A stretch of 64,000 nucleotides of DNA from Botryosphaeria dothidea (lineage: Eukaryota > Ascomycota > Dothideomycetes > Botryosphaeriales > Botryosphaeriaceae), in assembly GCA_011503125.2 (NCBI GenBank), contig WWBZ02000022.1, positions 4,030,001 through 4,094,000 on the forward strand, read 5' to 3'. Of this stretch, positions 32,101 through 41,100 are shown piece after piece (within the stretch, counting starts at the first letter, position 1; each line of letters begins with the position of its first letter). A program made the translations under genes and the position numbers. Below the pieces are notes generated by a model, which was not told the DNA's origin, made no database searches, and saw only the letters and a program-made list of their open reading frames with translations.

Positions 32101-35100
32101 TCGATTGGTGCTTCATCCCTCCTCTCAAGCTCGCTGCCAAGTCTATCCCAGAGTGTTTCTACGGACTTGTCACTCCCATTCTCCAGCCCGATCTCGAGCT
32201 CGTCTGGATCTGTGATCACCGGTGTCCCGTCTCCATTCTCGGATCTGTTGTCTAATTCGCTTGGTACACCATCGAGTAGCGGTCCGTCACTGATCTCAAG
32301 CCCGCTATTGAGCGTATCTGGATCTACAGCCACTGGGGTTTCATCTTCATTCTCTAATCTGTTGTCGAGTTCAGCTGGTACGCCACTGAGCAGTGGTCAA
32401 TCACCGGTCTCAAGCCTGCTATTCAGCTCTTCTGGATCTATACTCACTGGGGTCCCGTCTCCATTCTCGGATCTGTTGCCGAACTCGCTTGGTACAGCAT
32501 CGAGCAGCGATTCGTTGCCGGTCTCAAGCCTAATAGCAAGTTTGTCCGCAATGACATCCGCCAGCGTCTCATTGCCAGGATCAAGCCTCAGCCTTAGCAT
32601 TTCATCGACAGTCTTGCCCACTGTGTCCTCTTTGCTACAATCTCTCAGTGTAGCACCAACCGACTCCGCAGCTATCAGTTCACTTGCATCGATTCTGAGC
32701 TCCATTTACCCTTCCGTCAGTCCTACTTCAGTTTCAGTAATAATCCCGACCGAGGTACCAACCAATCTGGTGTCTCTTTCGTCGGTTTATTCAAGCTACG
32801 GGTATTCGCTTCCCATATCAGTGAGCCTATCACTGCCATCGATCACCGTTCCATCAATTACGCTTTCATCGATAACCAGCCCTTCGATTTCTCTGTCGTC
32901 ACTTACTGGACTGCCTTCTTCCCTGCCTCTGGAATCTCTCGGGCCGCAGGTGTCCTCACTCCTGTCTCAAGTAGGGGGTTTGACGACCGCACTACCGCTT
33001 CCGGTAGTATCATCGCTTCTCTCGCAGGTCGTCAGTGACTTGACAAGATTACCTCTTCCAACTATTTCGCTGCCCATCGATCTGTCTCTGTCGATCTCGC
33101 TTGGTCTTCCTTCGCCAACACTACCGCTTCCGCTGCCTACCCTCCCTCTCACTGCACTTCCGAGTCTTCCCGTGATGGTTCCGACTTCACTTCCTCTGGA
33201 TTCGCTGGTCTCACAGCTTTTAGGCGCTACCAGTATTCTGAACGGACTGACCAGTGTCTCGTTGCCGCTGACACTTCCCACAAGCGAGCCACTGGATTCG
33301 GTCATCTCAGGCCTGCTGGGGGCAACGAGTCTCCTGGGAGGTCTTCCCTCGAACGTTCCTGTCGACTCCCTGGTCTCCGATCTTCTTGGTATCACCACTC
33401 GCCTACCCAGTGTTTCATTGCCGTTGACACTCCCCACCACTGTGCCTCTCGATTCCGTCATCTCTAATCTTCTCGGCGTGACGAGCCTTCTGGGAGGGTT
33501 GCCAACAAATGTTCCGCTGGATTCTGCCATCTCTGATCTCCTGGGGATCACAACTAGGTTGCCAAGCGTGTCGCTTCCACTCACTCTTCCTACGAGCTTG
33601 CCGGTGGATTCCCTGATTTCAGAACTTCTTGGGGCGACGAGTCTCTTGGGAGTTCTACCAACGAGCGTTCCCGTAAACTCATTGATCTCACAGCTGCTGG
33701 GCGCAACAAGTCTTCTGGGGGTGTTGCCAACAAGTGTACCGCTGGATTCTGCAATCTCTGATGTTCTAGGTATTACGACCAGGTTACCAAGTGTGTCACT
33801 TCCACTCACACTCCCAACCAACGTCCCGTTGGACTCGGTACTTTCAGATTTGCTGGGAATAACAACCCGCCTACCGAGCGTGTCACTATCGCTCTCTCTC
33901 CCCACTGGTCTACCAAGCGTATCACTTCCGCTCACTCTCCCAACTGGCCTGCCTAGTGTGTCACTTCCGCTCACGCTTCCTACTGGCCTCCCAAGCTTAT
34001 CTCTACCGCTTACAATTCCGACCGATGTCCCCTTAGACTCGGCGCTTTCGGGTTTGCTCAGCGTGTCACTTTCGCTCTCTCTCCCAACAAGCCTGCCAAG
34101 CTTGTCACTTCCACTCACGCTTCCAACTAATGTCCCGCTGGATTCTGTAATTTCAGACCTGTTGGGCATTGCAACTCGCCTACCAAGCGTGTCGCTTCCG
34201 CTTACTCTGCCCAGCGTGTCACTTCCGCTCACCGTGCCCAGCGCGTCACTGCCGCTCACCTTGCCCAGCGTATCACTTCCTCTCACTCTCCCCACGGGCC
34301 TGCCAACGAACGTCGCACTAGATTCCCTTCTTTCAGGCATTTTGAGTCTCCCAACTGGGCTTTCCGGCGTGTCTCTTTCACTGCCTCTGTCGCTCTCGCT
34401 GAGTTTGCCCACGGGTCTACCGAGCAGCGTTCCGATCGATTCGCTCTTGTCTGGCATTCTGGGGCTCCCTACGCAACTGTCTCTTCCCATAACACTGCCG
34501 ACCGCGCTTCCCACGAATGTTGCTCTGGACTCTCTTGTTTCCGATCTACTTGGAGTCACGTCATTGCTAAACGGGCTTTCTCTTTCTCTCCCTCTCACGC
34601 TGCCAACTTCTCTACCTCTCACACTACCGACCTCTCTACCTCTCACACTGCCGACTTCTCTACCTCTCACACTACCGACTTCTCTTCCTCTCACATTGCC
34701 GACTGGCTTGCCTACGAATCTCCCGGTTAATTCCCTTCTATCCCAGCTTTTGGGCATCACATCGGCATTGTCAGGTGTTTCTCTGCCAATTACCCTCCCG
34801 ACGACCTTGCCCAGCAATGTTCCTCTTGATTCTCTTGTCTCGGATCTTTTGGGGGCCACGTCACTGCTACAAAGCCTTTCTCTGTCTCTGACATTGCCTA
34901 CTGGCTTGCCTAGCGTGAGCTTCCCGAGCGTCAGCCTCCCGCTTACACTTCCAACGAGCGTCGCTGTCGACTCGCTTCTTTCGCAACTTCTGGGTATTAC
35001 CACAGCTCTGCCCAGCGTATCCCTTCCACTCACGTTGCCCACAAACGTGCCCGTCGATTCTCTCGTCTCGCAGCTTTTGGGAATCACCACAGCCCTGCCG

Positions 35101-38100
35101 TCTCTTCCACTACCAACCGGGCTCCCTGTTCAGTCGGTTCTATCAGATCTTCTGGGTATCACGACTCGCCTGCCAGCGCTGTCAGCCAGTCTCCCGGTAG
35201 ACTCGGTCTTGTCAGATCTTCTGGGCATTAGCACCCGCTTGTCGGGTGTCTCGCTCCCACTGACACTGCCTACTGGTCTACCTAGCCTGTCCGTCGGGCT
35301 TCCGCTGTCATTGCCAACGACTAGTTTGCCAAGCTTGTCTTTAAGCCTTCCCAGCCTTTCCGTTGGCCTACCTCTGTCTCTGCCAACCGTAAGTTTGCCA
35401 TCTGGATTACCCAGCAGCATTCCACTCGATTCGGTAATCTCGGGTCTGTTGAGCGATGTTACGAGTCTCCTTGCCAGTCTTCCGAGCGGGCTTCCAACGA
35501 GTGTCCCACTCGATTCGGCTATTTCTCAGCTCCTGGGAGCCACAAGCCTCTTGGGAGCTCTGCCGACCGGACTAACAAGCAACGTTCCTCTTGATTCTGC
35601 GCTCTCTAGTCTTCTTGGTGCAACGAGTCTCTTAAGCGGTCTTCCAAGCGGTCTACCGAGCAATGTACCAGTGGATTCTCTGCTTTCCAATCTGCTTGGA
35701 GCATCCTCTCTCTTGGGAAGTCTCTCACTCAATCTTCCACTCCCAACAAACTTGTTGTCGAGCCTGCCGCTTCCTACTGTCTCCGCTCCTCTTCCAAGTT
35801 TGTCCCTTCCGAGTGTTGGACTTTCTCTTTCTGGTCTTGCTGGAGTTTCGTTATCTTTGCCGACGCCCTCGCTCCCATCGCTGAGCGTAACTCTCCCAAC
35901 TGCCAGTATTCCCTCTCTGCCACTGAGCGTGGGTCCTCTTCCCACAGACGCAGCCGGATTGTCAAGCGCCGTGGGTGGGGTTGAAAGCGCCGTGTCAAAC
36001 TTGCTCAGCGGTCTCCCCGGCGTTCCGAGCAGCGTTCTTGGCGACGTGAGCAATATTCTCCAGAGCGTATTGCCCACAAATCCTATTAGTGCGATCTCGG
36101 CCCTTCAGAGCCTTCTGCCCACCGCCAGCCTTCCGCTCGTCAGCGATCTTTCCGTGCTCCAGAGCATCTTGCCCACAGCTCCGGCGCTGTCTTCTCTCCT
36201 GGGTGGCCTGCCTTCTCTCCCAAGCGCCCTGGCTAGCAATCCTGCTGCAGTTTCGTCGCTTCTTTCAAGGATTGGTGACGTTGTCAGTGAGCTGCCGTTG
36301 AGCCTACCTGCCAGCATTCCCAGCATCGGCCCTATCACAGGTGTTCCATCTCTTTCGATCAGCCTGCCGAGCGGACTGCCCTCAGATCTTGGTGTTCTTT
36401 CGTCTGCATCGGCCAGCTTGCCCCTGCCTTCAAACCCGGCTGATCTGAACTCTCTGCTCAGTTCGGTCTTGCCCAGCCTGGGTCTTCCTGTCCCAACTGG
36501 CTTGCCTGTACCCTCAAACCCCATCGAACTGAGCTCTTTACTGAGCTCCTTGTTGCCCAGTCTTGGTTTGCCTACCCCAACCAGCTTGGCCTTGCCATCT
36601 AATCCAGTTGAACTGAGCTCTTTGCTTGGTTCTCTTTTGCCCAGCCTCGGTGTATCTCTTCCAACGAACCCATCGGATGTATCAGGTGCGCTTTCGTCAC
36701 TTTTGGCAAACCCCAGTCTCAGCGATGTTCTTTCCAACCTACCTCTGCCTACCAGCGCGTTGCCCAGCTTGGCTTTGCCCTCTAATCCCGTTGAGTTGAG
36801 TTCTTTGCTCGATTCCGTCCTTCCCAGCTTGAGCTTGCCAGTTCCGACGAACCCTGCTGATGTATCCGGAGCACTGTCATCCCTTCTGGCAAACCCCAGC
36901 CTCGGAAGTGTCTTCTCAAACTTGCCGACTGGGGTCCTACCAAGTGATCTGCAGTCCTTGCTCCAGCCATCGCTTTCCCTTACTGGTCTTCCATCTGTTG
37001 CGGCGTCCCTTCCACTGAGTCTCAGCCTTGGTTTGCCAACACCATCACTGCCCATCGGTGTCTCAAGCGCTTTGCCGATTCCGTCCAACCCTGCAGACCT
37101 TGCTTCGCTGGTGTCCGAGATTCCGGCTTTATCCTCCATCCTCCCATCAGTGCCGATCGAGTCCCTGTTCACCGACGCTCCGGCCCTCAGTTCGGTCCTC
37201 TCTCAGATTGAGCAGTTGAGCTTGCCACTGCCCACTGCTTTGGGTACCGGTGTACCCTCACTTGACCTCTCTTCTCTTAGCCTGGCTCCGCCGAGCGAAG
37301 TCCTTCCATCCGTGGGGCTTCCCCTGCCAACTGAAAGCCTGTCCCTCGACCTTTCTTCTCTCGGCCTGCCTTCTGAAGGTCTTCCATCTTTGGGGTTGCC
37401 TTCGGGCCTCCCCTCCGAGCTTCCTTCATTAGGTCTCTCTTCGATCGAATTGCCTCTGCCGTCTGCTGGCCTTCCATCACTCGACCTCTCATCCCTCGGT
37501 CTCCTCTCTGAAGCGCCATCTCTGGGTCTATCTTCGGGGGCGCTTCCTTCCCTGGGGCTGCCATCCAATCTCGCACCGTCTGCAGGCCTTCCCTCTGAAG
37601 CCTTGCCGTCACTGGATTTGGGTCTCTCGCTGAGCCTCAGCCCTTCCTTGGGCTTGCCGTCTGTTGGTTTGCCCTCGGCTGCCGTACCATCTCTGGGGCT
37701 CCCTTCAACTGGTCCCCCAAGTCTCCAGTCCACGCCCGACTTGGGTCTTCCCACTGATATTGCCTCGCTCGAATCTGCAGTGCCTTCTCTCCTCTCTAGC
37801 CTGCCCTCAGGTGTCAGCGATCTGGCGTCTCTCCTGCCAGGACTTTCCACCGACGCGCCTTTGGCTTCGGCAGTAAGTCAGCTGCAGAATGCCCCGTCTG
37901 CTATCGCGAGTGATCTGGGATCCGTCTTTCCTGGACTGTCGACCGATGTTCCCTTGGCGTCCGCCGTTAGTCAACTGCTCAACTTACCGTCCGCATCGGA
38001 TAGTGATATTGCATCTCTTCTGCCTGTGCTCTCGACCAACGCTCCTCTGGCGTCTGCGGTGAGCCAGCTGCAGAATGCCCCGTCATCTTTGGTGGCCGAT

Positions 38101-41100
38101 CTGGCGTCGAACCTCCCTCTGGCATCACAGCTTTCCCAGGTCTTGCAAAGCCTCGCACCGAGCGGGTTGCCGAGCTTGGGGCTTCCGACTGCCTTATCCG
38201 GCGTTGGTCTTCCCAGCTCTGCCGTTCCCTCACTCGAATTGTCCAGCCTTGGGCTTCCTGGCCTACCCGGCCTTACTGCCCTTAACCCCGGAGCATCTTC
38301 TGGCGCGGTTCCCAATCTCCCCTTGTCATCGGACTTGGACAACAGTGGAATCAGCCAGATCGCAAGCCTCCCAAGCGCGGGCCCCGAGCTCTCCGAGCTA
38401 CTCTCTGGGCCTCTGCCGACCATCCTTTCAAGCGCTCTCCCTTCTGTGTCCGCTCCTGCTTTGCCCACGGCCGTCCGAAGCGACTTGAGTGCAATTACTG
38501 CTGCTCCCGCCGCGTCTGCCGTCTCTGAGCTTCTCAGTGCTCTGCCCAGCGCGCTTTCCAGTGGTCCTTTGGATTCTGCTTTGTCAGACCTCGTCAGCGA
38601 TTTAGCTTCCAACCCGGCGGACCTTTCCAGCGCGCTTCAGTCCCTGGTCTCTGCAATTGCACCTTCGAACCTGCCTCTCGCATCCGCACTAACGAACTTG
38701 CTGAGCGCTCCGATTGCTTTGTCAACCCCGTCCGCCGGTGGGCTTCCATCCTTGGGCATTTCTATTCCGCTGTCTATCAGTCTCAGCATCCCGACCCTTG
38801 GAGGCATTCTTGCGCCCTCCTCAGCTCCCGTTGCTTCGCTTCCAACACCTGTTCTGCAAAGCCCCAGCGTTGCACTCCCTAGTGACCTCTCTGCGCCCAC
38901 AGATATTGACTCCACATTGCCGAGCGATGTCCTCTCAGCACTGCCGTCGAACGCATTGCCATCGGAGGTGCTGCCATCCAATGCTCTTCCGTCGAACCCG
39001 GCGGTTTCGTCCGTCTTGAATGACGTCTCTCAGATTATTGGTCAGCTTCCGACTGCTGGAGTGCCCACGGATAACCCGCTGGCTATCGGTTCTGTTGTCG
39101 GCGACCTTCAATCTCTCTCTTCCCTGGCCAACCCTACCGCCGGATTGGACTCACTCCTTCCGTCAGAGCTTCAATCACAGCTTGGCCCCATCAACAGCTT
39201 GCTCTCGCAGATTGCTCCGGTGCCCACTACTCTCCTGACAGTGACCGGCATTCCCTCTGCCATCAGCTCAGCTCTACAAGAGTTGCTTTCAAGTAGCCCC
39301 GTGGCTGTTCCGTCTGATCTCAACGAGTTGCCGTCAGCTGCAGCCTCGCTTCCTGCCAGCATTGATCTCAGCACCCTGAACCCGGTGGCCAGTTTGCTGA
39401 ACCCTGTTCTCAGCCCTTCAGTTGGCATTCCACTGCTGTCTGCTCTCATCCCGGGCCAATCAGCACCTGCCTCCCTGCCTGCCGGCATATCGAGCCCAGC
39501 ACCAAGCCTGTCAAACGCCGAGAGCGCTCTCCCAGGTGTCAGCGGCATCGACACCGACCTGTCTCCGCTTACCGAGCTCTCAAACCTACCGTCGGTCCTG
39601 CCGTCCATCACCACCCCGCTGGACCCACTGGCAACGCTCCTCTCGCAAGTCGGCGACCTCCTCACCAATCCCAACGCCGTGCCATCCTTGCTCTCGCAAG
39701 TCGTCTCTGGCGTCGGCGATGCTCTTACGGACCCCAATGCCGTTCCCTCCGTGCTTTCAGGCGTCGGATCCAATCTTGCCGCCTTGCCGTCCGTCGTCGT
39801 CAATCCCGTCCTTTCGAACGTCGGTGATGCGCTCACAAACCCTGCCGTTCTTCCTTCAGCCTTGTCTCAGATTGGCAATGACTTGGGGGGTTTGTCGTCC
39901 GCGCTTCCGGGCTTGGGAAGTCTGCTGCAACCTCCGGCAGCTCTTCCATCTGCTGGTCTCCCTTTCGCAGGTCTCCCTTCCGCAGGTCTCCCTTCTGCTG
40001 CTCTTCCGTCTGAAGTGACTTCTCTCCCTGTCAATCCCGTCAGCTCAGCCCTCTCGGACTTGGGCGATGCTCTAACCAACCCGGTCGCTTTGCCCTCTGC
40101 CCTGTCAGAACTTCAATCCGACATCAATGCACTGCCATCCAACCCAGTCCAATCGAACATCAACTCGGCCCTTTCGGATCTTGGAAACGCCCTTACCAAT
40201 CCTGCGGCACTGCCTTCGGCACTGTCTCAGGTTGGTAATCAGCTCAGCGGCCTTCTGACAAACCCGCTAGGTGGTCTTTTCAGTTCACCAGCAGCGCCGA
40301 CGCCGTCATTTGCAGCCTCTTCCCCTGGCGTGCCGGCGGCATCTTCACTGCCAGCTGGCATCTCGACAGCCCTTCCCGCATCCCCGTCTCTTCCCGTATC
40401 AGCCGGTCTTCCCACCGAAGGCCTCCTATCAGAGACCCCCAGTGCTGCGCTCCCATCGGACCTGGACCTGAGTGCCTCTATTCCTGCATCGTCGGAAGCC
40501 TCGCTGCCCAGTCTCGGCTCAAGTGCAGCCGCCCTCAGCAGCCTTGCTGGTGGCCTCCTGCCTTCCTCCGCCGCCTCAGTTGCTGGAGGACTGACATCCG
40601 CTTCTGCAATCCCGCTCACCGACCTCCTCGACGCCCTTTTCTCATCATCGGCTCCTGCCGGAGCCTCCTCAAGCCCGGCCGTCGGTGGCGTCTCTTCCCC
40701 CACCGCGCTCCCACTGACGAGCGCTGCAGGCGGTGTCCTGTCATCCTCCTCCGTCGCCGCTTCCAATCCCCTCGGAAGTCTCGTGGGCGGTCTCCTCCCC
40801 GGTTTGCTCGGTAGTGGAGTGCCTGCGGCATCGTCTGCGCCCGCTGTTGTTTCTTCACCCGCCATCTCTCCGAGCACGGCTGCGGCCAGCAACCCAGCCA
40901 GCGTCTCTGTGAACGTCGGTTTGTCCGTCGGCGTTGGGCCCGAGGGTTCAGGTCCGGCAGCTTCTTCGCCAGCAGCTCAGGCTTCTGTACCCGGAGTCTC
41001 GTCGGTCGCAGCGGCGCCCAGCGTGCCGGCTGTGTCGAGTGTAGCACCAGCTCTGTCTAGCGCAGCCCCAGCTGTGTCCAGTGCAGCCCCGGGTTTATCC

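Noticed and set aside
34609..34704. CRISPR-like regular repeats
   Set aside because: Units are contiguous coding repeats without spacers in a eukaryotic gene.
32967..35090. Antisense frame of about 700 codons opposite the giant gene
   Set aside because: It mirrors the repeat register of the plus-strand protein and exists because the sense codons avoid TTA, CTA and TCA. No independent protein features; its start is arbitrary.
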